The position numbers and the translations under genes are program-made. Source: Terrimonas ginsenosidimutans (GTDB lineage Bacteria > Bacteroidota > Bacteroidia > Chitinophagales > Chitinophagaceae). From it: a stretch of DNA of 64,000 nt. Shown here one piece after another: positions 35,791 through 44,755 of the stretch (the first letter of the stretch is position 1; each line of letters opens with the position of its first letter). The notes beneath the pieces are model-generated. The model saw only the letters and a list, made by a program, of their open reading frames with translations. It did not search any database and was not told the DNA's origin. The DNA lies in the NCBI RefSeq assembly GCF_022012415.1, contig NZ_JAKLTR010000012.1, forward strand, positions 62,001 through 126,000, given 5' to 3'.

Positions 35791-36458
35791 TAAGCCGCTT
35801 ACCACAGCCTCCGGGTTCCCGCCAATTTACGTTTACAACTTTATGATGGATTGTTACACAACCTGCTCTTTTCACCGTGCTGGAAGGGACAAGTCATTTT
35901 GGCATTTGCAATGAGAAAGTTTCGGTTGGAACGATAACCAGTATTAAACAACCGGAGGCATTTTTCTGACCGCTTCTTGTTCGACGTTAGTTCGGTTCTT
36001 GGTCGTCGTTTGCAGGGAATAATAAAATGACCGTAAGAGATAATTTTAACGCATTTAGGAGCCAAAAAAGGAAGAGAAAGGCGACAGGTTGACAGTTTCC
36101 GACTAACCTGCTCCAATTAAAATCTGTTTTAGCCATCGTCTATTACTTCCCTAACTTGTTCTTCACTGATGCCGCTGTGCCGGCGCCGAAAAAAAGGAGG
36201 GGTGAAGAATCACCCCTCCGACGATTGCTATATAACTAGCTAACTGCTGAATGAAACACTGATTAGAAATCAATGTTGTCTAGTTAAGGATTTCCCGAAA
36301 GTTCATTCGATGGCCGTTGGCCGAAAAGACATATACCCACTGGTGTCAATAGCCAATACCAATTAGCAGCAATTGCTTCCATCCAAATGCGACACTCAGC
36401 CATCAGTCATCGGCCATCGAGCTAGTGTAGGGCGATCTCTCAACTAAACGACATTGGA
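35791..36458. other. long gene-free region between LacI-1 and susD
   Basis: A fragment of the GTTCCCGC repeat lies at about 35811-35831, and a strong terminator hairpin at 36196-36219. A 91-codon minus-strand frame (35841-36116) shows no family features and is not called. About 240 bp between the terminator and the susD stop carries a 9-bp inverted pair (TCGATGGCC and GGCCATCGA) of unknown meaning and would form a long untranslated susD tail. Confidence 0.5.
36188..36219 (-). terminator. intrinsic terminator of the susCD operon
   Basis: A perfect 10-bp stem, GGAGGGGTGA (36196-36205) with TCACCCCTCC (36210-36219), has a 4-nt loop. On the minus strand it is followed by seven T (36195-36189). 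It lies about 240 nt beyond the susD stop codon and fits a rho-independent terminator for the minus strand. Confidence 0.85.
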
Positions 36459-38246
36459 TTAGAAATATCCCGGGTTCTGCGGAAACGCAGGACCTTCCGT
36501 AACGAGATTGATCTGTGTCTGCGGGATAGGTCTTAACATATTATATGGCTGCACACCTGCTGCTCCTTCTGAATTGTACAACTGCACTCTTTCCACCAGC
36601 TTTTTTGTTCTTGAAAGATCCCACCACCTGGTATCTTCTGCGAAGAGTTCGCGGCTTCTTTCATTCAGGATAAAATCGATGGTAACCTGCGCCGGTGTCA
36701 CCTGTTGCGCGAGTACGTTTGCGGTATACTGTGCCGGAGTTTGATTTGCTTTCAACGCCGCTCTTGTTCTCAGCACATTGATCATATCCGCAGCCTGCTG
36801 CGGTGTGCCGCCTCCTTTGAACGCTGCTTCTGCGGCTATCAAATACAGGTCAGAAAACCGGAACATGATATACGGCCGGTCCGAATAATCGTTCATATCA
36901 ATCCTTGTGGAGTCGTCAAACTTGCGCACGCTTGGATAGAAAGCAGTGGTGAAAGGAACCGTAACGCCAGGCAGATGCTCCGGCTCGAAGATCACTCCTT
37001 TGAAAGCGGCTCTTTGTGCGGGTGTTATCACCCGGTCTGCCATCCAGATCGATGTATCAACCTGGTTGATGAGCGTACCTCTGGGCGTTGTTGCACCAGT
37101 TGTTCCCCTGACGGAATTGGCAACGCTGTTGGACAACCAGGCGGTCTGAAATGTGCCATCATAACGCGAATCTGTTTCTCTGTTGGCAAAAGCTACATCA
37201 TAAATATATCTTGAATTTGGTCTGATCCGCTGGTAAGGCCGCCCATTTGCCGGATCGCGGACAGTCATATTAGCACCACCTGTTGCCGGATAGTTTGCAT
37301 TGATATTGGTATAAGTAGGGCGCCAGAAGAAATTCGATTGGTTCGCTCCTGCGCCTCCACCACCTGAACCGGGGGCATTGTTCTGACCGTATTTCAGGTC
37401 CCTTGTATGATCGATCACGAACATAACTTCCCTGCTATATTCGTTGCCTTCCCGGAAAACGTCTGGGAAATAAGGGAGAAGATCAAGACCATAGGTCGTT
37501 TTATTATCAATCACACCTTTGGCCGTCGTATACGCGTTCTGAAAATCCGTTGCCTGTGCCGCATCAGACCATCCTCTCCATAAATATGTTTTCGCCAACA
37601 GGTATAACGCGGTGGCTTTAGTGGCAGGTTTACCCGTGCCGGCAGCCGGCGTATTTGGAAGATCAACGGACGATTCCGTAAAATCCTTTATGATCTGCGC
37701 ATACACATCCGCTATTGGTGCTCTTGAATCGGCAGTTGATGCAGATGTATTAAATGTTGTATGTAAAGGAACTGCTCCGAAAGTGGTCACTAGATAATAG
37801 TAACAAAATCCACGCAGGAATTTTGCTTCGGCCAGCAGCTGCGTTTTCGTAGCAGGCGGAACATTCGCATCGGCACCATACTGCAGGATCCCATTCGCGG
37901 TATTGATATCAATATATAGTGTATTCCAGAACCCAAGGTAATCATCCGTATTGCTCTTGATACTCGCATTATTATAAGTGAACCACCAAACCACATCAGC
38001 AGCAGATCCGCGTTTCGATTCATCTGTACCCGTGTTGAATAGTTGCGTAAAGATCTGTGTACCCCAGAGTCCGCGGAAACTGGAATAGATCCCGGCAACG
38101 CCGCCCTGAAGACCATCTGCCGTCGTAAAAAAGCTGGGAGCGAAGAATGTTCGCGGTTGTTCTTCCAGGACTTTTTTACAGCCTGTGCCGGAAAAGATCA
38201 CGATAGCAAGCACGACTATGATATATCGGTAATTTCTATATTTCAT
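36459..38246 (-). CDS. SusD/RagB-family glycan-binding lipoprotein
   Basis: 595 residues. A lipoprotein signal (VIFSGTGC) is followed by the SusD TPR-like fold: KVLEEQPRTFFAPSFF at the start, KFLRGFCYYYLVTTFGAVPL, and the C-terminal RPYIMFRFSDLYLIAAEA and ERSRELFAEDTRWWDLSRT. It binds oligosaccharide at the cell surface for its SusC partner, encoded 17 bp upstream. No SusE/SusF-like gene follows. The specificity is inferred as xylan-derived from the locus. Confidence 0.94.
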   Translation of the reverse strand: MKYRNYRYIIVVLAIVIFSGTGCKKVLEEQPRTFFAPSFFTTADGLQGGVAGIYSSFRGLWGTQIFTQLFNTGTDESKRGSAADVVWWFTYNNASIKSNTDDYLGFWNTLYIDINTANGILQYGADANVPPATKTQLLAEAKFLRGFCYYYLVTTFGAVPLHTTFNTSASTADSRAPIADVYAQIIKDFTESSVDLPNTPAAGTGKPATKATALYLLAKTYLWRGWSDAAQATDFQNAYTTAKGVIDNKTTYGLDLLPYFPDVFREGNEYSREVMFVIDHTRDLKYGQNNAPGSGGGGAGANQSNFFWRPTYTNINANYPATGGANMTVRDPANGRPYQRIRPNSRYIYDVAFANRETDSRYDGTFQTAWLSNSVANSVRGTTGATTPRGTLINQVDTSIWMADRVITPAQRAAFKGVIFEPEHLPGVTVPFTTAFYPSVRKFDDSTRIDMNDYSDRPYIMFRFSDLYLIAAEAAFKGGGTPQQAADMINVLRTRAALKANQTPAQYTANVLAQQVTPAQVTIDFILNERSRELFAEDTRWWDLSRTKKLVERVQLYNSEGAAGVQPYNMLRPIPQTQINLVTEGPAFPQNPGYF

Positions 38247-38263
38247 GTTAGTGTATTTATAAG

Positions 38264-41200
38264 TTAAAATCTCAGGTTGACTCCGAAAATGAACTGACGG
38301 GTAGATGGAACTCCCATGCCAACCAGAACTGCACTGGTTGGAACGGCTCGTTGACCACCCTGTGCACTGATAGCTGCATTATTGGTATTGGATCCATTTC
38401 CTTCCGGATCGATACCAAGCCCATCTTTCACCAATGGAGCCCATAGTATAAATGGATTCTGAGCAGATACATATAATCTCAATGATTGAATGCCTGCTTT
38501 GGTCAGCCATCTGTTCGGAACTGTATAACCCAGATCGATCGTTCTTACTTTGATGAAAGATCCATCGCGATAAGTAAGTGTTGAGGTGAAATTCTGGCCA
38601 TCTCTTCCGGCATCAGGTTGCGGAAAATCATTGGTAGGATTGGTTGGCGTCCAGTAATCGACCTTATGTTGCTGCACACGGCTGTTGCCAAAGAAAGGAA
38701 AACCTGCTGCACTGCCATCGGCGGACAGATACGTAACAACGGCGTTCTGTCCAAAGCGACCGAACATCACCACGTTCAGGTCAAAGTTTTTATACGCAAA
38801 ATGGTTAGTTAAACCTGCCACGAAATCCGGCTGATAGTTGCCAATGATCTGCTTATCGTCTGCGGTGATAGCGTTATCCTTGTTCACATCTTCGATCTTG
38901 ATATCACCTGGTGCTACTCCGTAAACAGCAGCTTGTGCAGCCTCGCTTGTTTGCCAGATGCCAACTTTCCTGTAATCAAAGATCACGGCAATAGGTTGAC
39001 CAACGAACCAGCCGTTTCCGATATCTCTTTGCAGATTATTTTGCAGGGCTACGATCTTCTCCCTGTTGAAGAACGCATTGAGATCTGTGCGCCAGGTAAA
39101 TCCGCTTTTTGTCTCCACGTTCAGACTGCTCAATGTAAACTCCATACCATGAGAAGATGTTTTACCCACGTTGGTCAGCTGCGAGTTCACACCAACGCTG
39201 CGCGGAAGTTCTTTACTCAGCAGGATATCTTTTGTGCTGGTCCTGTAATACTCAATTGTACCAGACAGTCGATTATTGAATAGAGCGAAATCAACACCTA
39301 TATTGGTTCCGGCGGTCTTTTCCCAGGTCAGCAGTGGATTTGGTGCAGTGTTGATGGTATAGCCGTTAGCGAGGTTTGTTCCGGCTGTTGTACCTGCTCC
39401 AAAATTGTAGAAGTTTGAGTTCAGGCTTCCAAGTGTTGTATATGCATTGATGCCCGCGTTGGAACTGATACCCCAACCTGCTCTCAATTTCAGGCTGGAT
39501 ACAAAGCTCACATTCTCCATGAATTTTTCACGATCGATATTCCATCCGATAGATGCTGCCGGATATGTTGTATACTGATGACCTGGCGCCAGCACCGACG
39601 CACCATCTGTGCGAACGGTTGCTGTGAGCAGATACTTATCATCAAAAGAATAGATCGCCCTGCCCATGTAGCCAATGAGGCCGGTCTCGTTGAAATTTCC
39701 GCCCTGTGGAGTAACGGTATTCACCAGCACCCAGTTGTAATCCTGGATAAAATCTGCAGGCACACCAAAACCATTGAACTGCTGAGCCTGGAAATGATTC
39801 TTCTGAACTTCCTGGAGGGCTTGTACCGTTAACTTATGTTTGTCAAAGGTCCTGCTATATTCAAGTGAGTTATTGATAGTATACTGCCATCCTTCGGAAT
39901 TGTTCTGGCTAAGGTTAGCCCCTGCTGCGGTTGTATTCGAATTGAATACAGTGTTAGGACCTGTATAGTTGTTGTTCATCGTTTGCGACCATCCATAGCC
40001 GAAGGTTGTTCTGAATTTCAGGTCTTTCAATATTTTCACTTCTCCATAAAAGTTATGCTGGAACTGGTACCTGCGCTGATAAGCCCTGATCAGGTCATCA
40101 TTGCCAATAGATGTCAGCGGGTTGATCTGTTGCTGATCTGCCCCCTGCTGGATCGCGGGTCTGAAGTTGAGTGAACCATCGTCATTATACGGCTTGAACA
40201 GCGGCGATAGTCTTGTTGCCGCGCCATAGGCATTTGTTCCGATCCTGTTCGATTTATTGAGTGTATTGAAACTTGTAAACCCGACCTTGATGCGCTCAGA
40301 GATCTTATGATCGATATTTACACTGAAAGAAAAACGGTCAAGATTCTGATCATGTACCACACCGGTTTCCCTGAAGTAACCAAGGCCAAAATAGAACTGG
40401 GTTCTTTCATTACCACCACGTACACTCACATCGTGTGAGGTTCTGATGCCTGTAGTGAGCAGAAGATCCTGCCAGTCTGTGCTGATCCCCTGGGCAAGAT
40501 TCGCCTGCTCATCCGCCGTAAGCGCGTACAGATTCTGGCCCGCCGTGTTGGAGTTACCCGCCGCTGCATCTGCTTTGAATTGTGCATACTCCGCTCCGTT
40601 GAAAAGATCGTAAGTGCCGATCACATTCTTAAATCCCATGTACCCGTTATAAGAAGTAGTGGCCTTACCCGCAGAACCGCGCTTAGTGGTAATGATCAGT
40701 ACACCATTGGAACCGCGTGAGCCATAAATAGCGGTGGCAGATGCGTCTTTAAGGATATCCACATTGGCGATGCTTTCGGGATCCAGGTCATTGATGCTGC
40801 CACCATAGACCATCCCATCGACCACAAGAAGAGGATTATTATTGCCACTTAAAGAGCGGCTTCCCCTGATGAGAATTCTGCCTCCTGCGCCGATATCAGA
40901 GCTATTGCTCACAATATCCACACCGGCAGCACGCCCCTGTAACTGATTATAGATGTTGGGAGCTTTGATCTCATTCAGCGTTTCCCCTTTCACGGAAACA
41001 GTAGAACCTGTTACATCCCTTTTCCGCTGAGTGCCATAACCGATCACCACGACATCTCCGAGGGACTTCTCATCCCTGGCAAGTGTGATGGTAATTTCGG
41101 ATGACGTAACAGTGACTTCTTTTTCAACATAGTTGATAGCACTGATCACAAGTGTGGTTCCGCTGGAAACCGAAATAGAAAAATTACCGGAAGCATCAGA

Positions 41201-41389
41201 GGCTGTACCTGCAGTACCGCCTTTTACGATAACAGAAGCATCGGGAATGGCTTCTCCTTTATCATTGGTGATACGCCCTTTGACATTGATGCTCTGTGCA
41301 AAGGTCATAAAAGCAAAGGCCTGCAAAACCAGCGTAATGCAGAATGCTTTACTGATCCGTTCAAACATGGTTGTTGTTTTTTTAAGCAT
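38264..41389 (-). CDS. SusC-family TonB-dependent oligosaccharide transporter
   Basis: 1041 residues. Signal peptide (FAFMTFAQ), a carboxypeptidase-like regulatory domain (about 33-110), plug (YGTQRKRDVTGS; NQLQGRAAGVD; RILIRGSRSLSGNNNPLLVV), then a long beta-barrel ending in FIFGVNLRF. It is the outer-membrane channel of the pair and, as the first gene, sets operon transcription. An operator copy lies at 41635-41648, about 250 nt upstream. The ATG at 41389 gives the expected signal peptide. Confidence 0.95.
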   Translation of the reverse strand: MLKKTTTMFERISKAFCITLVLQAFAFMTFAQSINVKGRITNDKGEAIPDASVIVKGGTAGTASDASGNFSISVSSGTTLVISAINYVEKEVTVTSSEITITLARDEKSLGDVVVIGYGTQRKRDVTGSTVSVKGETLNEIKAPNIYNQLQGRAAGVDIVSNSSDIGAGGRILIRGSRSLSGNNNPLLVVDGMVYGGSINDLDPESIANVDILKDASATAIYGSRGSNGVLIITTKRGSAGKATTSYNGYMGFKNVIGTYDLFNGAEYAQFKADAAAGNSNTAGQNLYALTADEQANLAQGISTDWQDLLLTTGIRTSHDVSVRGGNERTQFYFGLGYFRETGVVHDQNLDRFSFSVNIDHKISERIKVGFTSFNTLNKSNRIGTNAYGAATRLSPLFKPYNDDGSLNFRPAIQQGADQQQINPLTSIGNDDLIRAYQRRYQFQHNFYGEVKILKDLKFRTTFGYGWSQTMNNNYTGPNTVFNSNTTAAGANLSQNNSEGWQYTINNSLEYSRTFDKHKLTVQALQEVQKNHFQAQQFNGFGVPADFIQDYNWVLVNTVTPQGGNFNETGLIGYMGRAIYSFDDKYLLTATVRTDGASVLAPGHQYTTYPAASIGWNIDREKFMENVSFVSSLKLRAGWGISSNAGINAYTTLGSLNSNFYNFGAGTTAGTNLANGYTINTAPNPLLTWEKTAGTNIGVDFALFNNRLSGTIEYYRTSTKDILLSKELPRSVGVNSQLTNVGKTSSHGMEFTLSSLNVETKSGFTWRTDLNAFFNREKIVALQNNLQRDIGNGWFVGQPIAVIFDYRKVGIWQTSEAAQAAVYGVAPGDIKIEDVNKDNAITADDKQIIGNYQPDFVAGLTNHFAYKNFDLNVVMFGRFGQNAVVTYLSADGSAAGFPFFGNSRVQQHKVDYWTPTNPTNDFPQPDAGRDGQNFTSTLTYRDGSFIKVRTIDLGYTVPNRWLTKAGIQSLRLYVSAQNPFILWAPLVKDGLGIDPEGNGSNTNNAAISAQGGQRAVPTSAVLVGMGVPSTRQFIFGVNLRF

Positions 41390-41634
41390 AGTTAATATTT
41401 GGTAGTTATCACATCAGAAATGAGTGCAGCAGTAAGATCGATCCGGCTGAGAATGCCAGATCGGGAACAATTATAAGGAGGGGGTCTGTCAGGATTATCG
41501 GGTAAAGGAAATGAGCCGTGTGGCGCCTTGCAGGAAATGATGGCAGATGGACCCGCAGAGATGGGTCTGACTACAGCAGATAGCATTGACGATCTATGTT
41601 TCATACAGCAGCAAGTTGGGTTTTACATCAAAAA

Positions 41635-41648
41635 TGAAATCGATTGCA
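41635..41648. promoter_or_regulatory. LacI-type operator copy 3 (TGAAATCGATTGCA)
   Basis: It lies in the 600-bp divergent region between susC and LacI-2 and is identical to copy 2 in front of GH8. It is about 246 nt from the susC ATG, so it likely controls susC. The rest of 41390-41989 outside the three operator copies holds no gene. Confidence 0.7.
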
Positions 41649-41812
41649 TTTTTTTGGCTAAAAAAACAACTTTTCAGTTGTTAAAGCCTACAATCATATT
41701 TTTCTTTCCGTTTGTAAAAGGGAGCAAACACAATCTTTTGTTACAGGCAAATTATTCAGAACCTGATAATAACCAGATTCAATAGATGCAATATAGATTA
41801 TTTTCTGAAAAA

Positions 41813-41826
41813 TACAATCGATTTCA
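41813..41826. promoter_or_regulatory. LacI-type operator copy 4 (TACAATCGATTTCA)
   Basis: One mismatch to TGCAATCGATTTCA. It lies 97 bp from copy 5 and 164 bp from copy 3 in the same intergenic region. Multiple spaced sites could allow DNA looping by a LacI-family dimer or tetramer (inference). Confidence 0.65.
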
Positions 41827-41923
41827 TTTTTTTTAGAAAAATACATCCGTGGGTGATATTGGCCCCGAGGACCCTTGCATAAGTCATATCAGCGATGCAC
41901 CCATCCGTGGAGCTCATTCACAA

Positions 41924-41937
41924 TGCAATCGATTTCA
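41924..41937. promoter_or_regulatory. LacI-type operator copy 5 (TGCAATCGATTTCA)
   Basis: It lies 52 nt upstream of the LacI-2 ATG, just before a TAnnTTTG-like element (TATCTTTT, 41952-41959). This placement fits autoregulation of LacI-2. Confidence 0.7.
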
Positions 41938-41989
41938 CACATTTTCGTGAATATCTTTTACCTTCGCGGCCATAGCAAGCAGCCATCGT

Positions 41990-43042
41990 ATGAAGAAAGG
42001 AAAAGACATCACGATATATGATATTGCCAGGGAATTGAAAATCTCTGCTGCAACGGTCAGCCGTGGATTGCAGGATCATCCTGCCGTTAATAAGAAGACC
42101 AAAAAGAAAATCAACGACTTTGCGGAAGAGATCGGCTATCGCACCAATCACTTTGCCAGCAGCCTCCGTAAACAGCAAACCAAGACCATTGGTATCATCG
42201 TCCACGAGCTGAACAGTAATTTCATCACTTCTGTACTGGCGGGAATTGAAAAGATCACGGCACAGGAAGGTTATGATATCATCATCACGCACTCTTCCGA
42301 AAGTTCAAAAAAAGAGATCGCCAATGCCAAAAACCTGTTGTATAAAAGAGTGGATGGCCTGATCGTTTCTTTATCGGCTGATACTGAGAATCTCGACCAC
42401 TTTCAACCTTTCTTTGATAAGAACATTCCGGTCCTTTTCTTCGACCGCGTTGAGCAGGACGGAGACAAGACGGTCGTTGTGATAGATAACGTGAAATGCG
42501 GCTATATGGCTACCCAGCACCTGATCGACCAGGGTTGTAAGCGTATTGCCCACGTCACATCCAGCCTGACACGGAACGTTTATGAAGAACGTTTTCGCGG
42601 CTATAAACAGGCTTTGACGGACAATGGGAAAACATTTGACAAAAGCCTGCTCATCGTTGAAGATCTCGACAAGAACGGGGGCATCGAGGCGGCCAACAGG
42701 ATCCTTGCCATGAAATCGAGGCCGGACGGGGTTTTTATCACCAATGATTTTGTAGCAGCTTTTTGTATGCGCACCCTGATCAGGAACGGGATATCCGTAC
42801 CAAAGGATATCGCGATCGTAGGTTTCAATAACGATGCGATCGGCGAGTTGATCGAACCTGAGCTGACCACCATCAACTATCCGGGCGAAGACATGGGCGA
42901 GATTGCTGCCAGAAACCTGATCAATCATTTAAAAGGAACAGGCAATCTGCATCAGACGAATACAATCGTGGTGAAATCGAACCTGCTGGTACGCCAATCA
43001 TCATTACGCTTATCAGCGAATGGTAAGGCAGCCAAGAAATGA
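41990..43042 (+). CDS. LacI-family transcriptional regulator (LacI-2), likely regulator of the xylan regulon
   Basis: 350 residues: helix-turn-helix (ITIYDIARELKISAATVSRG), hinge, then an effector domain with GIIVHELNSNF, GLIVSLSADTEN and VGFNNDAIGELIEPELTTINY. It is divergent from susC, and two or three copies of the 14-bp operator lie in the shared region. Copies elsewhere (5996, 6305, 49797) suggest it also controls transaldolase, GH8 and GH127/GH97. This is inference from operator positions. Confidence 0.92.
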   Translation: MKKGKDITIYDIARELKISAATVSRGLQDHPAVNKKTKKKINDFAEEIGYRTNHFASSLRKQQTKTIGIIVHELNSNFITSVLAGIEKITAQEGYDIIITHSSESSKKEIANAKNLLYKRVDGLIVSLSADTENLDHFQPFFDKNIPVLFFDRVEQDGDKTVVVIDNVKCGYMATQHLIDQGCKRIAHVTSSLTRNVYEERFRGYKQALTDNGKTFDKSLLIVEDLDKNGGIEAANRILAMKSRPDGVFITNDFVAAFCMRTLIRNGISVPKDIAIVGFNNDAIGELIEPELTTINYPGEDMGEIAARNLINHLKGTGNLHQTNTIVVKSNLLVRQSSLRLSANGKAAKK

Positions 43043-43064
43043 GCATTCGGCTGAGAAGTACTTT

Positions 43065-43098
43065 ATAGTTTGGCTGGCGTGGGTTCCCGGATCGTAAA
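43065..43098. repeat. partial GTTCCCGC repeat end
   Basis: A stretch containing GGCGTGGGTTCCCGGATCG sits in the 61-bp convergent gap between LacI-2 and GH43. It matches the left arm of the long elements and has no partner arm. Confidence 0.5.
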
Positions 43099-43103
43099 CC
43101 TGC

Positions 43104-44708
43104 TCAGTTCGGATCCACCGATATCTTATTGCTGATCCTGAAATAATCAAAATCCGCATATCCGCCCTCTGTTTTCGTTGCATAGTTAAAGAGTCCGAAC
43201 CGGTATCCCATAAAATGCGGAATCGTATAGGCCATCTTCAATATTGAACCGATCTTTTTCCAATCCTTTCCATTCAAACTGTAATAGAAGTATCCTTTAT
43301 CCGCTCTCTCTTTAAAATCACCATCAGCCTTAAAGTATACCACAGCCTTTTCAACCGGAATGCGTTCAACTTCCAAAGGTTTGCCAGAATCTGCGTTTAC
43401 CATCACGATAAATCTCTTTCCGCTTTCCAGCTTTATTCCTACCCAACCATACTTCTGCTGAAAAAGTGTAAGTCCGGCCACATCGCCATCCTTCATACCT
43501 GATGCATCAATAGAAGTGATCGCGGAAGAATAGGGACCAAATGTCCGCTGCGTCAGCATATTCCTCACCAGCAGAAAGGAAGTATCTATACGGCCGGTTA
43601 TAATACGCAGGTAACCCGGGCGTTTTTTTAAAGACCAGCGTGCATTATCCGGATTATGATTCCATTGCCATACCAACGGAAGCGGTGCATCATTTTTCTT
43701 CCGGCTGAATTCATCTGAGTTGACAATGCCAGGAATAAGTCCGCGGCTTACAGGAAGACCAGTCAGCGAATCCGGTACTTTTCCATCCACTCCCAGTACA
43801 GGCCAGCCATCTTCCCAGGTAACAGGTACCCAGTATGGAATGCGGCCAACTGCACCGTAGTCGCGGAACAGGTATGCATACCAATCCCCTTTAGGTGTGC
43901 TGATCAATCCGCCCTGCGCAACTCCTTTATCCTGCAATACAACTTTGCCTTCATAAGGCCCCAAGATCCGGTCTGCCCGGTGCACGATCACCGTACGCAT
44001 GCCACCTTTCGGCCAGGCGATGTTGAACAAATAGTATTTGCCATTCACCTTAAAGAGTTGCGATCCTTCGGCCGGAAGGCCAACATTCGGACCAGCCGGT
44101 AAACTCGCATTTTCGATCACTACTTTCGGCTCTGTTCCCGGCCTGATACCAGACAGATCATCTTTTAATTCATTCAAAATGATCCTGCCGCCACCATTCA
44201 TCAGGTAAACTTTTCCGTCATCATCAAAGAATAATGTATGATCGTGAAGGGATGGCTTGAATGAAATGGCCTTCCATGGTCCTTTCTCTATATTCTTTGT
44301 TGTATAAACATAGGTCTTACCGGTCGTCTGCGCGAAAGTGGTTACGTAATACGTTCCATTATGATACCGCATCGAACTGGCCCATGATCCACGTCCGTAC
44401 GTGCTTTGACCATTATTGAGCGTCAATGCATCAACAGTATCAAGCACATCATAAGCATAGCTGACAAGCGTCCAGTTGACCATGTCTTTTGACTTCATGA
44501 TCGGCACACCAGGACTCATGTGCATGGTGGTACTGCTCATGTAATAGGTATCTCCCACCCTGATCATGGACAGATCGGGTACATCCGCGAAGATGATCGG
44601 GTTTTGCGCGTGCTGCGCTGAGGCAGTTGACAAAAAGGATAAGCCGACGATCGCGGAGAGCAATGCAGGCTTAATGGTTAACGGCTTTATCCGGAAAGAT
44701 AGTTTCAT
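43104..44708 (-). CDS. GH43 glycosidase with C-terminal beta-sandwich (GH43_12-like)
   Basis: 534 residues from the ATG at 44708; the frame reaches 44756, but the upstream part lacks a signal sequence. Signal peptide (GLSFLSTASA). The propeller shows Asp in FADVPDLSMIRVGD, TLFFDDDGKVYL, and Glu in LPAEGSQLFKVNG. From about residue 330 a concanavalin-like domain (KMKDGDVAGL-type sequence) follows, as in many beta-xylosidase/arabinofuranosidase GH43 proteins. It is a paralogue of 57905-59530. It is downstream of GH95 by 47 bp and likely in the same operon. Confidence 0.86.
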   Translation of the reverse strand: MKLSFRIKPLTIKPALLSAIVGLSFLSTASAQHAQNPIIFADVPDLSMIRVGDTYYMSSTTMHMSPGVPIMKSKDMVNWTLVSYAYDVLDTVDALTLNNGQSTYGRGSWASSMRYHNGTYYVTTFAQTTGKTYVYTTKNIEKGPWKAISFKPSLHDHTLFFDDDGKVYLMNGGGRIILNELKDDLSGIRPGTEPKVVIENASLPAGPNVGLPAEGSQLFKVNGKYYLFNIAWPKGGMRTVIVHRADRILGPYEGKVVLQDKGVAQGGLISTPKGDWYAYLFRDYGAVGRIPYWVPVTWEDGWPVLGVDGKVPDSLTGLPVSRGLIPGIVNSDEFSRKKNDAPLPLVWQWNHNPDNARWSLKKRPGYLRIITGRIDTSFLLVRNMLTQRTFGPYSSAITSIDASGMKDGDVAGLTLFQQKYGWVGIKLESGKRFIVMVNADSGKPLEVERIPVEKAVVYFKADGDFKERADKGYFYYSLNGKDWKKIGSILKMAYTIPHFMGYRFGLFNYATKTEGGYADFDYFRISNKISVDPN

Positions 44709-44755
44709 AATTAAGCTTGAATAATACAAGGCGATATTGTTGAATGCAGTTATCA

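Noticed and set aside
35841-36116. 91-codon minus-strand frame between LacI-1 and susD
   Set aside because: No signal peptide, domain or convincing ribosome-binding site, and the composition looks like non-coding sequence. It overlaps only intergenic DNA, so it cannot be excluded fully.
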